Part shown: one piece after another, positions 1 through 6,568 of the stretch
Layout: each line of letters begins with the position of its first letter
How positions within the stretch are numbered: position 1 is the stretch's first letter
DNA from: CAYTMY01 sp964618075
GTDB taxonomy: Bacteria; Bacillota; Clostridia; Eubacteriales; Anaerofustaceae
Assembly: GCA_964618075.1 (NCBI GenBank)
Contig: CAZTZO010000037.1
Span: forward strand, 1 to 10,792
DNA: 10,792 bases
Direction: 5' to 3'
The notes under the pieces: generated by a model
What the model was told of the DNA's origin: nothing
Databases searched by the model: none
What the model saw: the letters and a program-made list of their open reading frames with translations, nothing else
Translations under genes and position numbers: made by a program

Positions 1-454
1 CGTAAACGTCGGAGGTGAAATCTTCACGGATCACCACATCCCATTCGATGTTCTTGAGAAGAGCGTATCGTGTAATATTGGAGGAGCCAACAATCAGCTC
101 ACAGCAATCATCAAACTGGAACAAATATCCCTTCGAGTGATAGCCGAGTGTAGCGTAGCCTGTATCGTGAAAACACTCGTAGTCGAGATTACACTCAAAA
201 TTCTGGCATCTGTCCATGAGAGAATAGAAACTTTTCAGCGACTCGATGTCGGTGAAGTTTTGATATGTAGAAGTAATAATACGGCCCTTGCAGCCACGTT
301 CAACCGCCGCCTCAATATCTTTAAAGAGCAAAATAAGTCCAGCCTTCTTGATAAAGCTGACCGAAAAATCAAAGGATTTACAATGACGCAAATTGTCTTT
401 GATTTTTTCCAGAAAAGTTATTTCTGTATAGTTCGTTAAGAATTGATTTGGCAT
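1..454 (-). CDS. PLD-like N-terminal domain of a probable PLD/DEAD-box helicase (DUF3427-type), partial
   Basis: Only the first 151 codons are present; the gene runs off the left edge. Translation of the minus strand gives MPNQFLTNYTEITFLEKIKD and continues without a stop. Residues 27-45 (FDFSVSFIKKAGLILL) match the first strand and helix of the PLD-like domain that starts many large helicase proteins. H106-S-K108 followed by GSSNIT (123-128) and ALLKNIEW (131-138) is the HxK...GSSN...NxEW pattern of that domain. In this family the domain is followed by a DEAD/DEAH helicase core and DUF3427, giving proteins of roughly 950-1000 residues, so about 85% would lie outside. The ATG at 454 has a good ribosome site (AGAGGT, complement of 461-466). 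Such proteins act on DNA or RNA and are often linked to repair, mobile elements or defence; the role here is inferred. A stand-alone PLD nuclease remains possible. Confidence 0.75.
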   Translation of the reverse strand, partial: MPNQFLTNYTEITFLEKIKDNLRHCKSFDFSVSFIKKAGLILLFKDIEAAVERGCKGRIITSTYQNFTDIESLKSFYSLMDRCQNFECNLDYECFHDTGYATLGYHSKGYLFQFDDCCELIVGSSNITRYALLKNIEWDVVIREDFTSDVY

Positions 455-499
455 ATTGTTACCTCTGATTATTTGCAATTTAATATTGCCGGCGAATTA

Positions 500-527
500 G
501 TGAAATAGCTAAATAAGCTTATTTCAC
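500..527. repeat. Inverted repeat (8 bp perfect, 11 bp with one bulge) upstream of the PLD/helicase gene
   Basis: GTGAAATA (500-507) pairs with TATTTCAC (520-527). Inside it, GCT (508-510) pairs with AGC (516-518), leaving a single bulged T at 519 and a five-base AAATA loop. The element lies 46 bases upstream of the minus-strand start at 454, so it could be an operator or a 5'-leader hairpin for that gene. It lacks a T tract on either side, so it is not a typical intrinsic terminator. Confidence 0.5.
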
Positions 528-793
528 TTCTTTCAGCTCATTTTTATGCTAAAGGATATAACTATCAAATTCTGGTTCGAAGAATTTATCCTGCGTAATG
601 AAGCAGTTTTAAATTCAGTTTTAGCGCTGAACCTCGCTTATTCTGCAACGATTGTGCCAGAACCTGCTTATGAAATTGCACAATACACTCGTTATCAATC
701 TTAAAACCGACGGGAATTATCATATGGAGGTTATTATGGATAACATCATAGCCCTTTCTTTCGGCAGAATATAACTACATAAAATATATTATA

Positions 794-898
794 CTACAAT
801 TTCTCTGCATTTTTAATATCTTTGCAGGTTTGTTCGGAATCGTTGTGATTTTGTATATTTCTTTCAAAAGTGTAAATAAAAAGAGACGATTTCTGCAT
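794..898 (-). CDS. Possible very small ORF (34 aa), unknown
   Basis: This minus-strand frame starts MQKSSLFIYTF and ends KNAEKL before TAG. Its main support is a strong Shine-Dalgarno match, AGAGAGG (complement of 904-910), five bases before the ATG. The peptide is polar and charged, with no membrane segment, and resembles no family I recognise. An in-frame ATG five codons upstream would leave the ribosome site inside the gene. It lies in an otherwise gene-free region with decayed frames, so it may be chance or the front of an eroded gene. Confidence 0.2.
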   Translation of the reverse strand: MQKSSLFIYTFERNIQNHNDSEQTCKDIKNAEKL

Positions 899-1324
899 AG
901 CTTCCTCTCTCATATGTAAAACTTTATATATGTAAACTACCTCTGTGATTAGTATTGTCCTTGTTTAGTCCCTGATATTATTCATTTTATGTATCCACAG
1001 TATAGCATCAGTCGCTTTAAGCTGTTGCGTTACACATACTTTTTTTTAAGCAATGTCATCCACCGATACATAAATGCTTCTTCTCATGTTCGTTGATATT
1101 AAGCAAAATGAGCGTTTAAATTGCCGGAGGTAAACAGATTGTAATGCACCAACCTATGAGGCTCTTTTAGCTACCGCCTACGGCGCTGTCCCAAAACACC
1201 GATTGTTTGTCATTTTGAACATACTCTCCACGCTCGGACGTTAAATAATCACACGAAGCGATTATTGTTTTTATCATGGTTAAGACAACGAAACTCTGAA
1301 AAATAAAAAATGCAAAGGATGAGA

Positions 1325-1361
1325 AATATCATTCTTTAAGCTCGTTTAAAAGAATGATATT
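1325..1361. repeat. 13-bp perfect inverted repeat with 11-nt loop
   Basis: AATATCATTCTTT (1325-1337) is the exact reverse complement of AAAGAATGATATT (1349-1361). The loop is 1338-1348. No T run follows on the plus strand and only a weak one on the minus strand, so a standard terminator is doubtful. A second, shorter pair lies nearby (AATAATC 1244-1250 with GATTATT 1260-1266). These could be leftovers of a mobile element or structured transcript ends. No target-site duplication was seen. Confidence 0.6.
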
Positions 1362-1462
1362 ACGAAGAGTTTATATGGCGCCAAAATACATGAGCGAAGC
1401 GCTTTTAGCGCGAAGCGAAGAACCTTATAATAAAATTCTTTAAATACATATTTTGACGACAT

Positions 1463-1522
1463 AAAAAAGCCTTTACAACTCATGCGTTAAGCTTTGCTTA
1501 TAAGCAGGAGGTGGAAGGCTTT
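1463..1522 (-). terminator. Probable intrinsic terminator of tRNA-Val
   Basis: On the minus strand, AAAGCCTT (complement of 1515-1522) pairs with AAGGCTTT (complement of 1466-1473), followed by a T run (complement of the A tract at 1463-1468). The intervening 41 bases contain a smaller palindrome, GCTTATAAGC (1496-1505), which would bring the outer arms together. It begins 13 bases past the tRNA CCA end. The stem is longer-looped than usual but the T tract and position are right. Confidence 0.65.
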
Positions 1523-1535
1523 GCATTTCAAAAAA

Positions 1536-1612
1536 TGGTGGAGACAAGGGGACTCGAACCCATGACCTCTCGCGTGTGAAGCGAACGCTCTAACCAGCTG
1601 AGCTATGCCTCC
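1536..1612 (-). tRNA. tRNA-Val (anticodon CAC)
   Basis: The minus strand folds as a 77-nt cloverleaf with encoded CCA (complement of 1536-1538). The acceptor stem is GGAGGCA with TGTCTCC (one G-U pair), the D stem GCTC/GAGC, and the anticodon stem TTCGC/GCGAG. The seven-base loop TTCACAC gives anticodon CAC (1576-1578), which reads GUG valine codons. The T loop is TTCGAGT. The T stem ATGGG/CCCCT contains a U-C mismatch at positions 50-64, which is unusual but tolerable. It has its own promoter and terminator. Confidence 0.96.
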
Positions 1613-1621
1613 GATATTTAT

Positions 1622-1651
1622 ATTATACTTAATTCGAAAATAATAAGTCAA
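1622..1651 (-). promoter_or_regulatory. Sigma-A-type promoter for tRNA-Val
   Basis: On the minus strand TTGACT (complement of 1646-1651) and TATAAT (complement of 1622-1627) are separated by 18 bases. The -10 hexamer is perfect and the -35 differs at one base. The last base of the -10 lies 10 bases before the first tRNA base, giving a very short 5' leader, as is common for tRNA genes. Confidence 0.88.
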
Positions 1652-1709
1652 TATTCATCATGACTGTTTTAGATTTATTTTCCTGTTAATATTTAAATCA
1701 AATCAAATA

Positions 1710-3458
1710 TCATTCAATAAAGTTGTCCTTTATTGCGTTTTGGTCCAATACATCCTTGAGCATTGCATTATTGTTTCTCATTTTAACGGCTGCATTTTTG
1801 AGCATCATTCTCATCAATTTAACGCCTATAGCAGGATCATCGTCGATTATTTTTTTGCACACATCCTTTTTAATACCAATCAACTCAGTATATTCCGCAG
1901 CGCTGCAGGAAAGCATCATTCTGTCAAATATTAATGATGTTTCCCCCACCATTTCACCTTTTTTTATTCTGGCGACTTCAGTGGCGACTTTGTCGTCGTC
2001 AATATATGAAAGGACTATCTCACCTCTTATAACAATAAACATTCCATCGTTATCATCACCGGGAGCGAATATTATTTCGCCCTGCTCATGCTTCTTGATG
2101 GTCAGGTTGCCTATTACAAAATCTGTCTGCTCTTCATCCAAGTGAGCTTCTTTAAACAGCTGGTTTGTAATCTGTCTGATCTCAATTTTTGTATATTCAG
2201 TCTGGTGGTTCATGTTTTCATAGTTTGCCTGCTCAGCTATGTTGCATTTTTCAAAGCAATAGCGCAGCTCAAGGCGCATATCGGCAACCATACTTATAAG
2301 CTTATCCCATTGCTTTTGCGTCGTTCGATATCGCGAAAATGCGTCATACATGGGAATAGCGTCACGTTTGCTGATCATGATATTATTCATAGCCTCTTCA
2401 GCTGAAAGCATATCCCCCTCAGACAAATATCGCAGTGCCAGCATCAGGTTCGATCTGAATATTTTATCCTCCAAATCATCGTGAAGAAATTCTCCGGGAT
2501 ACGGATCAAAATCCTCTGCCGATACCAAGAGCATATTACTCGTCTTATACTGAGAAGTCAGCTTGGCTTTCTCATAAACAAAACGGTAAATATCCTCCCT
2601 AAGTCTTTTCCATTCGGGATGTTTTTTTGCCTCAGGCAAATGTTTTATGGATAAAGTATTGTCAAGGAAAAAACTAAAGCCGTACATTTTACTGTTTATA
2701 AGATAATCTATATCCTCTCCTCTTGTGATATTCGGATCAAACGGCACGCACCTGAAAAGATCCTTATGAAGAATCATAGCGCCGCCGAATGCAAACGGAG
2801 TCCTTTTAATTCGAGGCGAAGAACCTATTATTTCATCGAAAGCCTTCGATTTGCAGCCGAAGCGATCCCAATATGTCATCCATGACTCGAACTTTACGTC
2901 ATCGTAATATCTTCCGTCCTTGTTTAAATAAAAGCCCGCTATTCCGTGTACGATATCTCCGTAAACTCGTTTGCCTATAAACTCAACTGATTTTGCTATA
3001 AAGTTTTCGTCCTCAAATATTTCATCATCGTCTATCAAAACAGCTACATCCGAGTGCAGAAGTTCCGCAGCCAATAAACACATATTGCGAACATTTGCGT
3101 AACCGCTCATATTCAGCAACTTTTTCTCCGATGCGCTCATATTCGCCTTTTCCAAAATCTCCGATATACGCAACAGATCTGAGGGTGCAAAAATATACGT
3201 CGGCACATCCAAACCGATTGCGGATATGCTTCTTTTAACATTGACAAGCGCCACCGTCTCAAGCTCAGGCGACGTAGGACATATAAGTATTACGAGTGAA
3301 TAATCATCGTCCTTTAATAGGCGCATGCTGTCTAAAGTTCTTTCGAGAGTGCCGCACTCGTCTATAGGAGTCGCGTGGTCATAAACTGCGTCTCCTTCCT
3401 TCCAGCCGTCCTCTTTTTTTCTTCCCCAATATGTCGGTATAAGTACTGTTTTTTTCAT
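1710..3458 (-). CDS. GT-A-type glycosyltransferase fused to a C-terminal cyclic-nucleotide-binding-like domain
   Basis: A 582-residue protein with two parts. Residues 1-300 form a GT2-like GT-A fold. They start MKKTVLIPTYWG and carry DDDE at 143-146 (the nucleotide-sugar and metal-binding DxD-type site), an acceptor-region FGGAMILH at 224-231, GEDIDY at 247-252 and a late histidine in KHLPE (272-276). A mainly helical linker (about 300-430) leads to a CAP/cNMP-type beta-roll at about 434-530. That roll includes GEIIFAPGDDNDGMFIVIRG (460-479) and KKGEMVGETSLI (499-510), followed by helices to 570. In canonical cNMP domains an arginine follows the GE motif by ten residues to hold the phosphate; here that place is Leu516, followed by Ser517, so nucleotide binding is uncertain. 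There is no signal peptide or membrane helix, so it is cytoplasmic. The ATG at 3458 has CGGAG upstream and lies 12 nt after the preceding GT4 stop. It is the last gene of the operon, and no clear terminator follows before the tRNA promoter. Confidence 0.87.
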   Translation of the reverse strand: MKKTVLIPTYWGRKKEDGWKEGDAVYDHATPIDECGTLERTLDSMRLLKDDDYSLVILICPTSPELETVALVNVKRSISAIGLDVPTYIFAPSDLLRISEILEKANMSASEKKLLNMSGYANVRNMCLLAAELLHSDVAVLIDDDEIFEDENFIAKSVEFIGKRVYGDIVHGIAGFYLNKDGRYYDDVKFESWMTYWDRFGCKSKAFDEIIGSSPRIKRTPFAFGGAMILHKDLFRCVPFDPNITRGEDIDYLINSKMYGFSFFLDNTLSIKHLPEAKKHPEWKRLREDIYRFVYEKAKLTSQYKTSNMLLVSAEDFDPYPGEFLHDDLEDKIFRSNLMLALRYLSEGDMLSAEEAMNNIMISKRDAIPMYDAFSRYRTTQKQWDKLISMVADMRLELRYCFEKCNIAEQANYENMNHQTEYTKIEIRQITNQLFKEAHLDEEQTDFVIGNLTIKKHEQGEIIFAPGDDNDGMFIVIRGEIVLSYIDDDKVATEVARIKKGEMVGETSLIFDRMMLSCSAAEYTELIGIKKDVCKKIIDDDPAIGVKLMRMMLKNAAVKMRNNNAMLKDVLDQNAIKDNFIE

Positions 3459-3470
3459 TAATATACTCCG

Positions 3471-4682
3471 TTATATAGTACAAATTTGTTTCAATGCGTC
3501 TTCGTATATTGCTATAACGTCTGTGATTAGCTTATCCTGAGAATAATTATCAAATGCATATTTTGATACGTATTCCCTCGTTTTACTGTCATTTTTCGTC
3601 GTTATTACCTCGATTATACGCTCTGCCAGCTCGACAGCGTCATCTACCGCCACCAAACCGCCGACATCATCATTTATAAAATCTACAAGTCCCCCTTGTG
3701 CTGTGGCTACTACGGGAGAACCGCATGCAAGTGCTTCGATAGCAACAAGCCCGAAGGGTTCCCTTCTTGACGGAACCACACTTACGTCTGCGGCGCTGTA
3801 AAATTTTCTTAAAACGACCTGCGTCAGATTACCTAAAAAATGCACATTTTTAAGCTTATATTCTTCCCTGCGTGCTTTTAACGAAGCCGATAGCTCTCCG
3901 TCTCCGGCAATCACCGTAACAATTTTATTTTTATATTCTCCTTCGTATTGCTTAGCAGCCTCCAACAATACGTCTACACCTTTAAAATGCGCAAGCTTTC
4001 CCGCAAAAAACACAAGATATTGCTGAGGCAAAATACCAAACTCACTGAGCAGCGCATTTTTATCGACACTTTCAGGATAAAACACCGACGGATCATATCC
4101 GTTTTTTACAATAACGGATTTTTCGCGGCACTCGGGAAACCTTTCACCTACAAGAGCATCCGAATCCTTCGATATGGTTATTATAGCCAGTGCATTATCG
4201 GCGGCAGCCTCCGCATACTTTGCATATTGAGGGAATGCGTCGCACCCCATCAAATCTGTGCCGTGTGAAGTGATAACGTATGGAATATTTGTTTCTTTAA
4301 CCAAATACGATAAAAGCCATATATGCTGAGCATGGATAATATCCGGCTTAAACTCATTAATTGCTTTATTCAATACATTCCTAAAGCTCTCCATATACTC
4401 GTTAAACTCTGTTTCACTCATTTCACCAAACGTAAAATTACTTCGCGGGTGTGATGTAAAGCAAGGGAAATTAAAGCTTAATGCGCCCTGTATTTTCTCT
4501 TTGTATGTGAAATAAACAGGATAGATATCTATGTTGTCATATCGTATATAGTCAGTTTCGTTTTCCGGCATTACCACACATACTTTGTGTCCTTTTTTTG
4601 CGAGGTTAATGGCAATGTTCTTAGTGTACGTTCCGCTGCCAGAGCCTTCAAGCGGGAAATGGTTTATCAACAGTACGTTCAT
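3471..4682 (-). CDS. Glycosyltransferase family 4 (GT-B fold)
   Basis: A 403-residue retaining-type glycosyltransferase. Numbering from the ATG at 4682, the N-terminal Rossmann half opens MNVLLINHFP, with the glycine-rich acceptor loop GSGSGTY (13-19) and SHGTD (139-143). The C-terminal donor-binding half holds FAGKLAHFKG (226-235), AGDGE (259-263) and the family signature EPFGLVAIE, whose two glutamates (308 and 316) bind the nucleotide-sugar. Full length for the family, no membrane segment, so cytosolic or peripheral at the membrane. The ATG overlaps the TGA of the upstream gene by four bases (ATGA), typical of translational coupling. A GTG two codons earlier (4688) is an alternative and is nearer the AAAGGA ribosome site. 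The sugar and acceptor are not readable from sequence. It sits between two GT-A enzymes, so it probably adds one residue to the same glycan or glycolipid. Confidence 0.93.
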   Translation of the reverse strand: MNVLLINHFPLEGSGSGTYTKNIAINLAKKGHKVCVVMPENETDYIRYDNIDIYPVYFTYKEKIQGALSFNFPCFTSHPRSNFTFGEMSETEFNEYMESFRNVLNKAINEFKPDIIHAQHIWLLSYLVKETNIPYVITSHGTDLMGCDAFPQYAKYAEAAADNALAIITISKDSDALVGERFPECREKSVIVKNGYDPSVFYPESVDKNALLSEFGILPQQYLVFFAGKLAHFKGVDVLLEAAKQYEGEYKNKIVTVIAGDGELSASLKARREEYKLKNVHFLGNLTQVVLRKFYSAADVSVVPSRREPFGLVAIEALACGSPVVATAQGGLVDFINDDVGGLVAVDDAVELAERIIEVITTKNDSKTREYVSKYAFDNYSQDKLITDVIAIYEDALKQICTI

Positions 4683-5833
4683 ATACACTCACATCCTTTC
4701 ACAAATTCTTTCCATGCGTTTTTAAGCGCCATATATCTGGCTATATATGTATCTCTTGATAATGCGCTGTTGTAAAAAGCGTCATTGAGAAGTAAAAATT
4801 TATCATTTCCAGTATATCGGCATAGGGCTTTTACGCCTATATTTAAATTTACTTTCCTTATCCTTTTATTGCTGATGATCCTTTTTAGAAAATCATAAAA
4901 AGGATTTCTTCCTATCCACCCGGTACAAGCGTAAAAGAAACGCTCCTGTATTAACGGATCGTTCTTTAAATCAGGCTCCTCAGGGAAATTACCGTATGTA
5001 TCGTGAAATATGTTCACATTTATATCGGTGCATTTAATACCAAGCCTTTTGATAGCCTCACTCAGGGTGGTATCCTCGCCTCTGCTAAGCAGGTATTCAC
5101 CGTCCAGCTGATAATATGAAGAAAAAAACGGTGTAATGGAATAAAAGACCTCTGTTTTAAAAGCGCAGTTTCCTCCGAGAACCTTTATTACATCGCTTAT
5201 GGGCTTGGTATCATTCTGTAAGTTAAGGCTTTTATGCTTTTCACTTGATAGCCAGTATTCGCGCATATTCTCCTTGCCCAGACCAATTAATAGCTCCTCC
5301 ATACCGTCAAAACGCGCAGGAGGCAATATATTATACCCGCTGTACTCACTTGTCGTTATCACAGAACCGCTTCGCAAATATTTTAAATGAGAACCGATAT
5401 AATCCACTTCTTTGAAAGTATAATCCTCACCGTTATTTATCAACACCTCAGGGCGCACGTCACTGTCGATAAATACAAGCTCGTCCTCTCCCGAAAGCAT
5501 TGCCTCCATAACAATCAGATTGCGTGCATAGCCGTACGGGATAAGCTTTCTTTCACCCAACGGCTTCTGTCCCAATAATTCAATAATGCTGTTTTGGCTC
5601 ATACCGAGCTTGTCTAAGCGGCTGTAGTAGTTGGTTAAATCGTTTGCGTCGATCATTATTATATCGGTCAGGCTTTTTAATAAGGCGAAATGTTTTTCAT
5701 CGTATGAAGAGCATACCACAACTATGACCTTGTCGATTTCATGGTTATATTTTCTTGCGTTTTGTATGAATGATATCAAAGAATTGTTCTCATCAAGCGT
5801 TCTTGTTATCATCCCTATCGCTGTTTTAGGCAA
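4679..5833 (-). CDS. GT-A-type (family 2-like) glycosyltransferase
   Basis: A 384-residue protein opening MPKTAIGMITRTLDE, the first strand of a GT-A fold. FIDSD at 121-125 is the DxD metal and nucleotide-sugar site. GGNCAFKTEVF (220-230) and RGEDTTL (251-257) match the acceptor-side and catalytic-base region of family-2-like enzymes, followed by a conserved-looking histidine in FHDTYG (276-281). The last 80 residues are a basic, mostly helical tail without membrane segments. The start is TTG, supported by GAGAGG (complement of 5840-5845) six to seven bases upstream; the next ATG (codon 8) would cut the first strand and has no spaced ribosome site. It follows the zinc-ribbon gene by 28 nt and overlaps the GT4 gene by 4 nt. 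It resembles the glycosyltransferase part of the last operon gene in architecture (D-rich site, then GGA/GGN, then GED, then H), so the two may act on related acceptors. Confidence 0.87.
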   Translation of the reverse strand: MPKTAIGMITRTLDENNSLISFIQNARKYNHEIDKVIVVVCSSYDEKHFALLKSLTDIIMIDANDLTNYYSRLDKLGMSQNSIIELLGQKPLGERKLIPYGYARNLIVMEAMLSGEDELVFIDSDVRPEVLINNGEDYTFKEVDYIGSHLKYLRSGSVITTSEYSGYNILPPARFDGMEELLIGLGKENMREYWLSSEKHKSLNLQNDTKPISDVIKVLGGNCAFKTEVFYSITPFFSSYYQLDGEYLLSRGEDTTLSEAIKRLGIKCTDINVNIFHDTYGNFPEEPDLKNDPLIQERFFYACTGWIGRNPFYDFLKRIISNKRIRKVNLNIGVKALCRYTGNDKFLLLNDAFYNSALSRDTYIARYMALKNAWKEFVKGCECI

Positions 5834-5861
5834 TCGGCACCTCTCAATCGTATTGAATTAT

Positions 5862-6566
5862 TTAAATATACAGCCTTTTTCGTATTTCCTCCTGCAAATT
5901 TTTCTTTCTGTTTAATATAAGCATTATTATCGAGAATATAATAAATGTTATCATGGGATAAACAGACCAATTAACTATCGGACTTTTTTGTAAAAATTTA
6001 TTAATAATAATCTCTATACCCATGCTAAGCAAGCCTGTTATCAAAAACTGTACTGCCCATTTTACATATATTGCTAATCTGCTCCTGCGAAAGGTGTATA
6101 CCGAGGCGCAAACACAGCACCCTACAAGCAGCACTAATGGCAAGCCCAATGAAAAATACCAGTCAGATGTAGTATTACAGCTTATCAGCCAAAGGTATAT
6201 CCCGAGAACAAAAGTATCTATCACAAGATATAGATAAGGTCGTTTACGTTTACATAATAACGGGAAAAGAGAGAAAAAGAATATTACCGTCGCTGCTCCC
6301 AACACCCAAAGCGACCAACCGACCTTATTGTCCGCTATCGTATCGGCAAACAAGGTTACACCCACGGGAATTATTAATAATAAGGACGCAAGTATCGCAC
6401 CGTATTGAGTATCTACCTTTCGCACAATGTGTTCTACTCTTTTTGGATACGGCCCGACATTCGGTTCCTTCCACGGTTTGTTCGGATTGATGACCTCCGT
6501 GCCGCATAAGGGGCATTTCTTTTCGGAATCACTTAGCTTAACGCCGCAATTGACACAATATGACAT
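5862..6566 (-). CDS. Zinc-ribbon membrane protein (DUF6320-like)
   Basis: A 234-residue protein. The N-terminus is a short zinc ribbon with CVNC (4-7) and CPLC (18-21), four cysteines suited to one zinc. A proline-rich linker (27-42) leads to six predicted membrane helices at about 56-75, 85-105, 110-129, 137-158, 167-187 and 198-218, then a basic tail. This matches my recollection of the DUF6320 family of Clostridia, whose function is unknown; the assignment is from memory and not searched. The ATG at 6566 follows the acyltransferase stop by two bases, with AAGGG inside the end of that gene. Tight coupling with an acyltransferase and hydrolase suggests a membrane partner or scaffold for lipid or glycan acylation, which is inference. 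Confidence 0.8.
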   Translation of the reverse strand: MSYCVNCGVKLSDSEKKCPLCGTEVINPNKPWKEPNVGPYPKRVEHIVRKVDTQYGAILASLLLIIPVGVTLFADTIADNKVGWSLWVLGAATVIFFFSLFPLLCKRKRPYLYLVIDTFVLGIYLWLISCNTTSDWYFSLGLPLVLLVGCCVCASVYTFRRSRLAIYVKWAVQFLITGLLSMGIEIIINKFLQKSPIVNWSVYPMITFIIFSIIMLILNRKKNLQEEIRKRLYI

Positions 6567-6568
6567 CT

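Larger units (their letters stand above)
455..1462. other. ~1 kb region without a convincing intact gene; decayed frames and inverted repeats
   Basis: No reading frame here combines useful length, a start signal and a recognisable family. Several short minus-strand stretches nevertheless look protein-like. One at 586-774 is open for 62 codons, directly after an in-frame TAG, and contains IPVGFKIDNECIVQFHKQVL; a frame at about 530-605 reads ITQDKFFEPEFDSYIL before a stop. One at 1167-1277 encodes 36 residues ending QSVFWDSAVGGS but has no ribosome site. One near 990-1110 begins MRRSIYVSVDDIA and reaches a stop. On the plus strand, ATG 736 follows GGAGG (726-730) but the frame stops after 12 codons, while the adjacent frame (752-919) encodes a hydrophobic stretch. 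I read this as eroded accessory DNA between the helicase-like gene and the tRNA. The families of the remnants were not recognised. Confidence 0.5.

Noticed and set aside
137..439. Plus-strand ORF of 100 codons
   Set aside because: It lies opposite the PLD/helicase N-terminus, whose minus-strand frame has recognisable motifs and a ribosome site. The plus frame has neither.
546..704. Plus-strand ORF of 52 codons beginning MLKDITIKFW
   Set aside because: No ribosome site and no recognised family; it overlaps the minus-strand frame at 586-774, and I cannot show that either is real.
1380..1440. GCGAAGCG repeats as a CRISPR or tandem array
   Set aside because: Only two imperfect copies, no regular spacers and no cas genes in the window.
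1..1535. Integrated element with attachment sites at tRNA-Val
   Set aside because: No integrase and no second copy of the tRNA 3' end was found in the visible sequence.
1723..2405. Plus-strand ORFs of 64-140 codons inside the GT-cNMP gene
   Set aside because: Hydrophobic shadow frames opposite a gene with clear domains and a start signal.
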